Origin: Phoronis australis
Lineage: Eukaryota; Phoronida; Phoronidae
DNA: 55,930 bases
Assembly: GCA_002633005.1 (NCBI GenBank)
Contig: NMRA01000781.1
Span: 88,022 to 143,951 of the forward strand
Direction of reading: 5' to 3'
Both the position numbers and the translations under genes were made by a program. Of this stretch, positions 9,201-20,790 are shown one piece after another (within the stretch, counting starts at the first letter, position 1; each line of letters starts with the position of its first letter). Under the pieces are notes generated by a model that saw only the letters and a program-made list of their open reading frames with translations, was not told the origin of the DNA and did no database searches.

Positions 9201-10033
9201 GTGCAATGGGCCCACATGCGAGGCCTGCGCACGTCTGATACAACGTGTATCAGACCGCCTGCAATTATTATTTTTTTTTATATAGCTTTTGCAACATTTT
9301 TGGTGCGTTTTCCTTATTTTCGAATAAATTGATATACTTAAGCTATACGGTCAAACTGCGAGACTATGTGGACAGGCACTGGTATCTTGGAAATTGTCCC
9401 TATAGCATCTGCCGTTCAATGTATTCAAAATACGTGTTCAAACTAAGAATACCGACCTCATGTACACTCACTCATTGGCTGCATTTCTCAGTTATGCTAG
9501 AAGTAAAATGGCACACTATCTCAAGATTAGGTATACATCAACTAGGCCCTTTAGGGTAACTCAATTCATCTTGACTTTAAGTAAAGAAAGGCTTTGAATA
9601 TAAGCTTTCAAATGTGGACAGGGTCAGATAAAATCTGTATTTTTTTAACAGCTAACCAATTTTCAAAAACACAACTTGCCTATTATTGAGACAGCTTGAA
9701 TGAGCTCACAATTTCGTGCCTTTGTGTAATATAACTTGATGCACATCATGTTGAAAAACCAATGATGGCAGTCTTGCGGCACATGATTTATATTTACATC
9801 AAACGGAGATAAGGTATCAAGTTTCATAGCAAGTGCGTTTGACAATAAAGTGCAGCAACTTGCCAAGGCGAAATTTTACTCTGAGTTATAGTACAGTGGA
9901 AGCAGAATGTCGTGAAAAAAACATTCTGGCGTTCAAGGTAAGATTGACATGATTGGTTAACAAATGTGTTGCTTGGAAATGAGTTTCGTCCAAGTTTTAA
10001 AAAATGGCAAGGAGATTTGAAATGATTCAGAGG

Positions 10034-11103
10034 TGATCTGTAGATTGTGATGCACAGCAACATATGTACATTAATGTTTTTATCGTCATAGTTGCGCATG
10101 CCAGCTTCACGTGTTATATTGCATTTGTCATTTCTGATGTGCGTTTCACTGTGAACTAGCCTACTGACAAAGGTATTTGTCTCCATGCTGATAGTGACTG
10201 TCCTGAGCGTTATAAGATAGCTGTTTTAGTCAATCACTTAAAGAGAGCTCACAATATTTCGCCAGACTGGAAACTGTTCATTAGTGAAGTCCAACATGTA
10301 ATACAACTTCTAATAAGTAATGGTTACACAAATTCATTTGTGGTTAAGCACATTAATCGGTTTGTCTCAAAAGTTGAACATCATTAACATGTACAAACAT
10401 TTACTGGTAATGTTAAAAAACTATTGTACAAAAACTGTATGTTCAAAAGCTATGTACAAGATGAGCAAGTCCTAAAGAACATAATCTATAATAACGTAAG
10501 ATTTGTTAATCCTAAAGACAAGCTAGATGTAATTATTTATTACAAGAATATGAAGACCTCTAATTTAGTGATGAGAAATAATATCAGTCATGAGAAGGTC
10601 TGCACTGTTGCTAGATGTAATGTTGTTTATGAGTTTACTTGTTCCATGGTCGAATATTTTCGTCATCAGAAACAAAATTACATTGGGCACACAGTCTGTT
10701 CCTTGTCGCGACGACTTTCAGTGCATTTACAAAGGGGCTCCATAAAAGACCATTTTCAAAACGTTCATGATCGCAAGATAACTCGTCAGGAGATTGTTGA
10801 AAATACAGTCATTTGCTACATTGAGAATGATGTACACAAGTTATGAACATTAGAGGCACTTCTAATAATGTTTGAAAAACCCACTTTGAAGCTAACTGGA
10901 ACTCGAAGGACTCTGTTATTATTTAGGTAATCTGTACATTATGTTGCACAGCAACGTATGTATATTTATATATGTGTGTTTTTATCGTCATAGTTGCGCA
11001 TGCCAACTTCACATGTTATATTACATTTGTCATTTCTGATGTGCGTTTCACTGTGAACTAGTTGTAAATAGTAGCCTGAAGATGAGATATGTGTCTCATG
11101 TTG
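10034..11103 (+). mobile_element. Penelope-like element with terminal direct repeats
   Basis: A 5'-truncated Penelope-like ORF (about 10190-10929) lies between two direct repeats of about 125-135 bp, 10034-10159 and 10928-11061. Both repeats contain gttgcgcatgcca and end gtgcgtttcactgtgaacta. Weaker similarity extends each copy by about 35-40 nt. Direct terminal repeats ('pseudo-LTRs') with partial tandem copies are typical of Penelope-like elements. Confidence 0.75.
10190..10929 (+). pseudogene. Penelope-like ORF: RT C-terminus and GIY-YIG endonuclease
   Basis: Reading in the frame of 10424, the sequence runs from DCPERYKIAVLVNHLKRAH near 10195 through a stop at about 10387 to an open segment 10424-10843. 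That segment contains VVYEFTCS, NYIGHT, SLSRRLSVHL and DHFQNVHDRKITRQEI. A TGA at about 10844 replaces a Lys codon of the sister copy at the window start. The frame then continues as LEALLIMFEKPTLK to about 10929. Two in-frame stops and a missing 5' part mark it as dead. The YIG motif is intact here, unlike the copy at 1-413. Confidence 0.8.
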
Positions 11104-13569
11104 TTTGGATTTTTATTGCACTGTTGTGATGTAAAGACAAGATCTCTATTTAGAGAGTTGGAAAGAACTGAAATTTAATTAGTAAAAACAGTTCAAAGTC
11201 GTGTCTTCAATGAAATATGTATACAAGAAAGATTACTGCCAAATTATAGTGATTTCAAGAACTTACATGACATATACATTACATACATATAATATACGGA
11301 ATATGACGAATTTATATTTGATGAACGTGACTCAGGCCCTTATTTATTCCCAACTTATTATCTGCGTAATAAATGTACGGTGTTTTCACTGTTAGTTCGT
11401 ACACTAGTGAGAGCTTCGTTTATGAATTAATAGAGACAAAATTGGCCGTACGAACTGTTAGGGAAGAAAGTCGAGTGTTCGAATTATTAGAGAAAAACAT
11501 CGACGATAACAACGAGTGCAACGACGGCCTCGAGACGTTGGTTTGGCAATGTGAATTATAACTAGTAACAAATTTTTTTCTCGGGTGATGGATTTACTTC
11601 AAAATATAACTCTTTTTCACTTTAATTTCTTCCTATACTTGCAAACTTTAGGAACCACGCCACCTTCGGAACCTCCGCTTTTTACGATGTCGTCTGCCAC
11701 ACTTATTTTCCGACTGCAGTGCAATAGATAAAACATGCATTTGAAAAAATCAGGCCACAGAAATGTGACGGTGGTTTTGCCAACATTCCCAATTCGACTC
11801 AGGAGGAAAGCTCTCGGATTTTGAACGATCCTCACGGAAAGGTGTCAAATTCTCCCTATTTTGATGAAATTTCCCCAACTTAGTTTTCTGGAAATGTATT
11901 TTGCTGGGATACCGAGGATGCCGTGGCGACGGAAAGGACAGTGTGCCTCACAGGGTTAATTTGCTGCCTATGTTCCTGGGTATTTGTGTGTGATCTTGAA
12001 ATAATAAAAAATGCATGCCAGGTTTTGTGTTAGCAGATTTGCCAATGTCGCTGGCAGTTCTTGTTATGTGCTCTGGTACTTACGGTAATTGAAATTTCTC
12101 GAAACTTAGCTTAGTAGAGCTGTAGGCGCCTTACCGCATTTCCTAAAAAATCAAAGGTGTTATAGACAATTACTGTTAGTGAATTTTGTTGTAATAAGAA
12201 ACTAAATGACTGCATTAGTAAGTACAATTTCTTGGGGCAAACTGCTCCGCCTAGGCCTGTCTGTGTAGATATTCCACCTACCTGTATAGCCACCCAGAAT
12301 AATTTTGTTTCTACACTGGCCAGCTTCAGCCGGAACAAAATTCTTCCCATAGAATCGAGTCTGAAAAATCTACGTGCACGACTGGCGACCCGGGGAATGA
12401 AAACTGGCGCTACTGTGAGGGGCTTGTACGGAGAGAAGAATAAAAAACATGGCTAGAATGTCGCTGCGGGCCGGAACATCGAGTCTAGAGCCACGCGGTT
12501 CTGAGGAACATTGGGCCCAAGGAATATCGCAAAGCAACGGGTCTTTTACAACCCCAGGGGTTCTAACTTCATTGTCAAGTAAATTAATACCTGGGTCGCT
12601 GAAACTTATCTGGTAGTACAGAGTCAAGCAGGCGTGCTTTCAGGAATGTTAGGACCTACGCTGGGACCTAGTTAAATCTAGCCAAAGTCACTTGTTTTCA
12701 TTTAAAATACACGGCAATATGTCACGTCAAGAATGTCACAAAGTCTTGCTTTTTAGCGAGGTCCTAGCGTTACTGAATGGGAGGCAGGTATACTATCTCA
12801 GTTAGCACTGTTGCTATTCTCGTTTGATGTGCAACTTTGAAGTGGCGCGCGTGTATGTTTCCACACTTGAATCGCTGGAGTGCATGTTACAGTGACAGCA
12901 ACACATGTGAGTGACAGATGACTCATACATACGTGTGTGCTCTGTCCCAGAAAGTATAGAAGGGCTGGAGAATTTGTTTGCTGTCTTGCCATAAAAAAGA
13001 GACACATTTCCAAGTAGCGGTCTGTCGGGACATTGCGCGCAAACAGTGGTATCGACCAGTGCCGCAGTGTGATGATATTGTTGGGGATATTGTAATTGGC
13101 CAATCAGGACAGCTTGCATGAAAAATAAATGTTTTTTCATCATAAATTTGGTAAGTTGGTCATTAGTGAATGAAACATCGCTGTGACATTTTTAATTTAT
13201 TACATATTTTTGCCATGGTCCGAATTTTTTGCCGGCTCGTCCAAAAATTTGCAAAAGTAGCCGAAAATACCAACCAATGAAACGCGTCAAACATCGATTC
13301 TGAATTATCCAAAGACGTTATCCCATGTATACTCCACACGTTTACAACTCAATAAGAGGGCCGAGTGTTCAACGTGATTTGGAAACAACCAAATAACGGC
13401 CGGATTTGCACAAGTGCCAGGTATCTGCTTGCCGCCAAATGCTAGCCTAGGCTCACGTTCTTGAGAATTTCCAGGTTGCATGTTGCAACATATATGAGAT
13501 GACCAGTCTTGGCTTGCATTTCCAAATTTCAGGTCGTGAATGTCTAGCGCCGAGTTGATTATAACCGAC

Positions 13570-13925
13570 ACCGAACTAGCACGTACTCGCTGAGTGGGCA
13601 TTACTGGTTAGAGCTAGTCACTAACTAGCACTTACTCGCTGAGTGGGCATTTCTGGTTAGAGCTAGTCACTAACTAGCGCGTACTCGCTGAGTGGGCATT
13701 TCTGGTTAGAGCTAGTCACTAACTAGCGCGTACTGACTGAGTGGTCATTTCTGGTTAGAGCTAGTCACTAACTAGCGCGTACTGACTGAGTGGTCATTTC
13801 TGGTTAGAGCTAGTCACTAACTAGCGCGTACTCGCTGAGTGGTCATTACTGGTTAGAGCTCAAGTCACTAACTAGCGCGTACTCGCTGAGTGGTCATCAC
13901 TGGTTAGAGCTCAAGTAACTAACTT
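13570..13925. repeat. 49-bp minisatellite
   Basis: About seven units with the core cgctgagtgggcatttctgg and gagctagtcactaactagcg, inside the 3.76-kb element. Confidence 0.95.
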
Positions 13926-14139
13926 ACCGCGGCTATCGATTACCCGAATAATTGGCGATTTGTTTACAAGTTATTTTTACAGACAAAGATATGTGTACGT
14001 ACTATTTTTTGCTCGACTACCTACTGTACGAAATTTTTTTCCCTAGGACCCCCACTGTACGCGTTCTTAAGACTCATCCCGAGTCAAAGTCATAAAATAT
14101 TAAGCAAATACTTGCTGTTGAGTAATACCCTTGCAGTAA

Positions 14140-14280
14140 CTTTTGATTGATGACTGGCTCATGTCCGCTTACCTCCCATTCTCATCTTTTGATTGACGAC
14201 TGGCTCATGTCTGCTTACCTCCCATTCTCATCTTTTGATTGACGACTGGCTCATGTCTGCTTACCTCCCATTCTCATCTT
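14140..14280. repeat. 46-bp minisatellite
   Basis: Three units, cttttgattgacgactggct followed by catgtctgcttacctccc, inside the 3.76-kb element. Confidence 0.95.
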
Positions 14281-15141
14281 CCTTACGTACCGTGTTTCTC
14301 GCAATGGCAACTGAAGTTAGCCGTGCAGGGCGTTTGAGATAAGACAGCCGCACTAAACCTTACGTTGACAATTCATTGGTTTGCGAAGTCTAGAACATAA
14401 ACATTCCCAACCATAAAAAACGCCTGAATTAGTTTTTCAAACATTTATTTCGTCAAACAACTCAACTCTGAACTCAGTACTTTACAGCTAATACGCACAT
14501 ACTTCTACTCATGTCACATGACCACTCTGGCCATAAATTTAATACTGATGATGTAACCTCTGCAACACGTGATGATTGCACGCGTGCACGTCGCGACGTG
14601 AGAATAGTTGCAATCAAACTGGAGCGCTGCATAGTCATTTGTCGTCTGCGCACTACAGTCACCGGAATCAGCTCTAACACTACTACGGGACGGCACGCTA
14701 TTGTTACTCCGCACTTTTGTAAATTTATTCGTGTAGTACTAATCTAACAGAACCTTGGTGGGAAAATCCGTTGTTATGACAGTTTTACTACCATTTGGCG
14801 ACACATTGGAAAATCTTATCGCTATTTCCACATTTTCTGTCGCCAAAAATGGTGATCTGAAAAACGACTTTTCGAGCTCTATGCTAGCGTAGTAAAGCAC
14901 ATAACGGAATCCGATCACCTGAATAGATTGGCGCTTATTGATTTGTGTTCTTTTATAAAAAGGAACATTTCCATTTTACCGATCCAAAAAGCTGGTACGA
15001 ATTATTTTTTCCGACGCAAATATGTGTACGAACTATTTTTCCCTCGGACTCCTACTGTACGAACTATTGGAGACAAACAGCATGTTTCAAGGGTCCTGTA
15101 CGAACTAATAGAGTGTACGAATTAATAGAGAAAACACCGTA

Positions 15142-17188
15142 GGTCTCTTTTGAAACCAAAAACCTGTTCCTTGAGGTTCTCGGATGAAAGGGCTGTACAC
15201 TGACAACCTCAAGGTATGCCTTTTTGATTCATATCATCCCCTATGGAGTGTTGCAGTATATACATTGTACAGACAGCCATATACAGTGTACTAAACAGTT
15301 TTATGTGCTGTTCCTGCTCTTTGTCAGATGACTGGTGTATTGTTTTATTAGTTGCCACATGGTTGGCAGTTTATTTTGTTTGTTTAACCTTTTTTAACAA
15401 CTTCAATTTAGTGGAATAATAGGTTTGTGCCATTAACTATTGATTCTTGTAACAAAGCATTCATTCAAGACATGTGAATTATGAAAGTGAGGCTACAGAT
15501 GGCAACATAATGACTGTCTCCACTTCATTTACTGTCGATTTAACTTTCAGTCTCATTGAAAAGTTCATTAAAAAGTACAAATAATTTAAGGAAAGTTTCA
15601 AGTATTGTGCTGAAAAGTTCATGCACAGGACTATAATAGAGAATCATAGCAACAGATGCAGCCAAAGTTTACATGACATGTCAAGTCTGGCCTTCTGCTA
15701 GTTCGGGTTCTTGTTTAGTCACTGATTTAAAATGGTGAAAGTTTATGATAATTTTAGTTACATATTTGGAGGTATGGTGTGTATGAACATAGAAAAATCA
15801 GTTACCAATTATCAGTTAGCTAGAAGCTTTAGACTTGTCTTATTGTAGGCCTGCCAAGGTTTCTGGTTATCGTCATCCATCATGTTGTATGATCATTTTT
15901 TCTGTGTTGAAAAGTGATAAATGTGCACTCTGACATTGCTGTTGTCGAGCGGAACACAACATTTTTCGTCACATTTTGTGCTGAGAACCTTGTCTGACAA
16001 CTCAATTCTAGTGATCACACTTGTCTGTTATTTAACTTGCCTTGTTTTCACTTGGTCATTGAATACATGAACAAGTTTTTAGATCAGTCTAAAATTAGTG
16101 ATAAGTTCTTGGACTGCTAAAACTGAAGTCCTGAATTATTATTGATGAGGTGCCCAGATTCCTGTTAGACACATTCCGTTCTAAGCTGTACTTAGACTTG
16201 CGCGAATAATTTTTGTAAAAAAGGTGATATGGGATCAATCTGTGGACATCAGTTCCAAAACATCTCTCTCTTTTTCCTTCGTGCTCTTGTGCTTGTTTAC
16301 AGGTTAGCATTGTACCAATATCGGAAACACTTGAACATGTCTGAGCTAGTCTCCAGACAAGCGTATGTACTGAGGGATGTACCCAAGGCTGACATCAGAG
16401 CCACCTACAGGGAACGTTAGCATGTTGCCACCATGCAGTGATAAATGGATCAGATGTTGTTTGGCATAACTTGAAGACAAAACTTCGAATGTCTTTCCTA
16501 CTCCTTTCAAAATCTAGAAGTCCTCAAATTTCAAATGAATTCAATGATTTAATTTACCAGGCTATTGTTTTATTTCTATTTGTTTTTTTCAATATAGTCA
16601 TTGATTTACTAAGATGGAGTGTTTTTGTGTGGTTAAAGACATGAGTAGCCCTTAAGACAGTACTGCTGTTTGTATACATTGCAAGCCATCAAACATGGCA
16701 ACATCTAACAGTTCTCAGACGGCCTGCTCTAACATGTACTACAAGTTCTACTTTTTCTTACAACTTTGCACATTGCATTGCAGTTTGTTTTGTTTTGCTT
16801 TTTGTTCAATTTGAAGACTTCTTGAAAATTGGTGAGGCAACCATGAATTATAATAGCAGTATTTGTTGACTTGGTACTATGCACTATGTTAACAATGTTA
16901 TTAACTTTGTGCTTTTGGTTCGTTTCTTAAGGGATACATTTGCTGATGATTATTTAATAGTTATGTTTACAGTGGTGTTTTATTTATGTTATTTCTGGTA
17001 CAGAACCTGCGTTTATTGTCTTCTTGTTGCTGTCTATGTTTTATGACCAGAATTTACTTTGAGTTGGTCAATGAAATACAACAAACACATCCTTGCCATC
17101 TGCCATCACATGTCTTTATTACAATTAGAATGCAATCTTTTCAGTTACAAAGTGTAACACATTTTGAGTAAACNATTTTGCACATATA
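15142..17188. other. STIM intron, no confirmed gene
   Basis: Starts with a 10-bp inverted repeat (ccttgaggtt at 15168, aacctcaagg about 26 nt on). Otherwise AT-rich. One candidate exon is described separately at 16303-16420. A single n at 17174 marks an assembly join where sequence could be missing. Confidence 0.5.
16303..16420 (+). CDS. candidate in-frame STIM exon, unproven
   Basis: A very good acceptor (long pyrimidine tract then GTTTACAG) precedes a 118-nt stretch. It would join the SAM exon in frame (AG|G) to read RLALYQYRKHLNMSEL and QAYVLRDVPKADIR before a TAG. The starting 'R-LA' matches what follows in STIM proteins, but the rest does not look like the second half of SAM and no donor is evident. 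It could be an alternative terminal exon, a pseudo-exon or chance. Confidence 0.2.
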
Positions 17189-18702
17189 TGTGACCCACCA
17201 CCACAAAATGAGTCTTAAGTCGCGATTTGTCATTTTTTTAATCGTTATTTTTTTCTGAAAATACAGTATTTTCTGATCATTTTGAGGTATGAAACATATC
17301 CTTATCTTCACAAATGACCGAGTTATTGCCAATTCTAGTCGGGGAAAGCGAAAATTTAGAGCTTTCAGAAGTCGAGGAAAATGGCCAGCAAAAAGTGCCG
17401 ATGTGTCTTTAAAATTTCTATAGCAATCTGCAGTTAAATGCTACATTTCAGACTTATTAGTACACACAACATAAACAAATAAAATTACTCAAAAATTAGA
17501 AAAAATGTAGACCTTATTATGTAATCTCAGCCAAAAATATTCATGTTGGGTTGCTGCAACTGGGTCAATAAATTTCCCAGCTAAGGTATACAGGGTCAGT
17601 CCACTTGTGGCAGGAGGGGTTACCGCAAGTAAAACAAGTAGTTAAAGTGTATTTTGGAGAAGTTTAATAAAATGAAGTCCTGTAGATTATAAAATACACG
17701 TTTGTAGCTGACCTTTGTTCAAAAGAACTCAAAATTTTATGCTAGTGTGAATAATTTTGAAGAAAATGACAATCGCTCATCCCTATCCAAGTCCACTGAC
17801 ACTGACTGAAGAGCAACGATTTCCTGGACTTCTCGCCGAGTGATTCAGCCCTATCGAAGATTGTTCTCTCTTGCAGTAATATTCGGCCACTTGCACCCCG
17901 ATTCACTGGCTTTGCAAGTTCTGTTTGTTCCAATCCAATGACTTGGAATCCAACGTAACCATATTCGCGATGGGTCGATCATGAAACTCATCTGGCAACG
18001 AGTTGCTGCTGTCAGATGACTCGTCGCTGTCACGAAATTCCTCCTTGTCTCCATCAACAAATGTGGTATTTGATGAGTTCAGTTAATTTTCGCTGATCTT
18101 GATACAGCAGTCAGAAGCAAGAGTTAATCACTGAGATATCAGCTTCACGGCAACCAGCCATCTTACTGTCTTGTAAACATGCCGTGACCTCGCGACCCCA
18201 TAGTTTCACGCCCACTTAACTAGTTCTAGCGAATGAGGTCAGCGATGCATTGGGTTAAAAGATCATTGCTAGCTAAAAGACTGGTGAGTGGCACTTTTGT
18301 TGAAAATACCTCGAATCCAAAAAGTGAAATAACGACTGATGATTGGACGAAAAACTCAAAGAGCTTACTGCATGCATAATGAGCAGAGTTTGACCTTTCT
18401 GTTGATGTGTTTGCGAGCGAATTGGGTCATCGGAGCAATGAGGACACGAAAACCGACAAATTTTGATGAAAATTTCACGAAATATGCAGTCGTGGAGAAG
18501 GTGATGTTTATCAAAATGAAATAAATAAGATTTAAAATGAAGTTTGCTTGTTTTAAACTATTGTTTTGTGAAGTAGAATGAATAGATAATCATAATCTGC
18601 AATAAAAAAATTTGACCTAATTTTAACCGATAGCGACTGTTTGCAGTCTAGTCAGAAATTAGAGATTCCGACTTAAGACTCATTTTGCCGTGGTGGGTCA
18701 CA
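17189..18702. mobile_element. 1.5-kb element with ~33-bp terminal inverted repeats
   Basis: The left end TGTGACCCACCACCACAAAA at 17189 and the complementary right end at 18702 match over about 33 bp, including ATGAGTCTTAAGTC. TA flanks on both sides are compatible with a TA target duplication. Interior open frames are short. On the - strand one contains an acidic stretch (FRDSDESSDSSNS) with stops, and I cannot assign a transposase. Probably non-autonomous. Confidence 0.65.
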
Positions 18703-18719
18703 TATTCCTGTTATGGTTG

Positions 18720-20790
18720 GGACGGCATGAGCAAACTTTCGGACAGATCTGACTACTGGTGTGCCCCCTAGTGGCAGTTTTATTTTTTATGCTTACCTTT
18801 ATATCTTCAACATATTTTCATATAATTTGGTATATATAGGCATCTATTAGTGAGATCACGCTATCCTCCCGTTTTCGGAAGGATTCGATGTAGTTTGCGC
18901 CACCTAGTGGCCATTTTTGCTGTTGGCGTCCACCCCTCTATCAACCAAACCGCTGTAAGGATGATTGTGAAAATTGGCATGTATGTTAAACTTCTTACTA
19001 TGAAGAGGACGGCTGAGGATGATTTTCCGACGATTTTGACTACTGTGGCGCCTCCTAGTGGCAGTTTTGTTTTTTTGTGCCCATGGCTGTATTTCCTAAA
19101 CCGTTGGCAGGACCCTTACTAAATTCAGCAAGTGTATTTATATAGTGTTGACCATGGATGTTGACGACTTTGGGATGGATCTTACTACTGGTGTGCCCCC
19201 TAGAGTCAGTTTTATTTTCTTACGTTTACCTCTGTATCTTCAAAGGTCCTCAACGTATTTTCATAAAATTTGGAATATAGGCATATATTAGTAAAATGGC
19301 ACTGTCCTATCATTTTCGGATGGATGTGACATAGTTTGCGCCACCTAGTGGCCATTTTTACTGTGTTAGTCTGTTTTTTGGCATCCAACTCTCTATCAAC
19401 CAAACCGCTCTAAGGATGATTGTAAAAATTGGCATGTATGTTCTTACCACAAAGCTGACAATGATTTTCAGACGATTTTAACTACTGTGGTGTCTCCTAG
19501 GGACAGTTTTGTTTTTTCACGCCCATGGCTGTATCTCCTAAACCGTTTGTAGCATCTTTGCTAAATTTAGCAAGTGTATTTATATAATGTTGGCAATGGA
19601 TGATAACAACTTTCGTTCAGGTCTGATTACCAGTGTGCCCCCTAGTGGCAATTTTCATTTTTAGGCTTACCTCTGTATCTTCAAAGATCCTCAAGCGATT
19701 ATCAGAAAGTTTGGAATATAGGCATTTATTGATGAGATGATGCTATCCTCCCGCGTTGGGATGGAAGTGAGCTACTTTCCGCCACCTAGTGGCCATTTTT
19801 CGTGTTTTCGAGTCTTGTTTTTTGGCGTCCACCCCTCGATCAACCAAACCATTCAAAGGAATGATTTTGAAAATTGGTGTATATGTTCTCAGTGTGAAGA
19901 GGACAATTGATAATGAATTTGACTATTGTGGCGCCTCCTAGTGATAGTTTTATTTTGTTTTGATGTCATAGCTGCATCTCCTAAACTCACTGCAGGATCT
20001 TTATTAACTTTAGCAATTTTGTTTATATGAAGCTTACAACAGACGACGACATCTTTCAGGCGGATCCAATGAACACTGTGCCCCATAGTGGCTATTTCAT
20101 TTTTTTCTGTTTTCCTTTTTTCTCTGAAGTTCGTTGACAGATTTTTATGAAATGTGGTTAATATTTTTCTATTAAAGAAGCGATGACATGTTCTTATTTA
20201 CAGATGGATTGAATTTTTTTTTGCCATCTAGTGGCTATTTTTATGAAACAAATAAACAACCCTTACCCTAGAATCACTCCGTTTGCGGTGCATTTGTGGG
20301 CTTATTTCAATGCTCTGCGTTGCTTCTGTATTTATATGTGGGAGCATATCTCTGTCTGGGTGTCCAGGCATCTGGCATCCGGGCTGTATCTCCTAAACTC
20401 CTTGAAGGATCTTACTGAAATTTTTCTACAGAGGATGATGAGTTTCTGATCAACTGGAGTACCACTGTGCCCTCTAGTGACAATTTTAGTTTTTTAGCTT
20501 TGCCTCTGTATCTTCGGAGTGCCTTGATGGATTGTCTTGAAATTTGGCATGTAGGTTAATATGGAGGTGATGGTGCTATGTTTTTGTATGGATTCGACGG
20601 GTTTTACGCCACCTTGTGGCCATTTTTGTTAATTTTGTGCCTGTGTTCTGGTGTCTGCCTCGCTATCTGCCATACCGCTCAAAGGATCATCATGAAAATT
20701 TCCAGATGTGTTGCTCATTAGAGTGCCATGACTGACGTTGACTTTCGGATGGGTCCGGCCACTGTGTCACCCTCTTGTGGTGATTTTGTT
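18720..20790. repeat. higher-order satellite: trimer of ~147-bp monomers with CTCF-like cores
   Basis: Fourteen degenerate monomers, each with one GCC(A/C/T)CCTAGTGGC-like core. Cores start at 18763, 18899, 19050, 19195, 19340, 19492, 19637, 19781, 19933, 20080, 20223, 20469, 20608 and 20769. Spacing is 136-161 bp apart from one interval of 246. Three monomer types alternate (tags: 'ctgtatcttcaa', 'tcaaccaaacc', 'ctgtatctcctaaacc'), giving a period near 442 bp from 18763 to about 19933. It fills the intron immediately before the TM exon. Confidence 0.85.

Larger units (their letters stand above)
11378..15139. mobile_element. 3.76-kb element with inverted ends and GTTCGTACA subterminal repeats, TA flanks
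   Basis: The left end CGGTGTTTTCACTG at 11378 and the right end (reverse complement CGGTGTTTTCTCTA) at 15139 match at about 25 of the first 28 positions. Both are flanked by TA. Near both ends the motif TAGTTCGTACA or its complement recurs, at least five times in the last 150 bp. A second partial right-end-like block at about 13977-14060 resembles 15000-15060, suggesting nesting or internal duplication. I recognise no transposase inside, so the superfamily is unassigned. It holds the two minisatellites listed below. Confidence 0.6.

Noticed and set aside
15170-15213. Missing SAM exon at MKGLYTDNLK followed by a gtatgcc donor
   Set aside because: No in-frame acceptor, an upstream stop in the required phase, and no SAM similarity; it coincides with a small inverted repeat.
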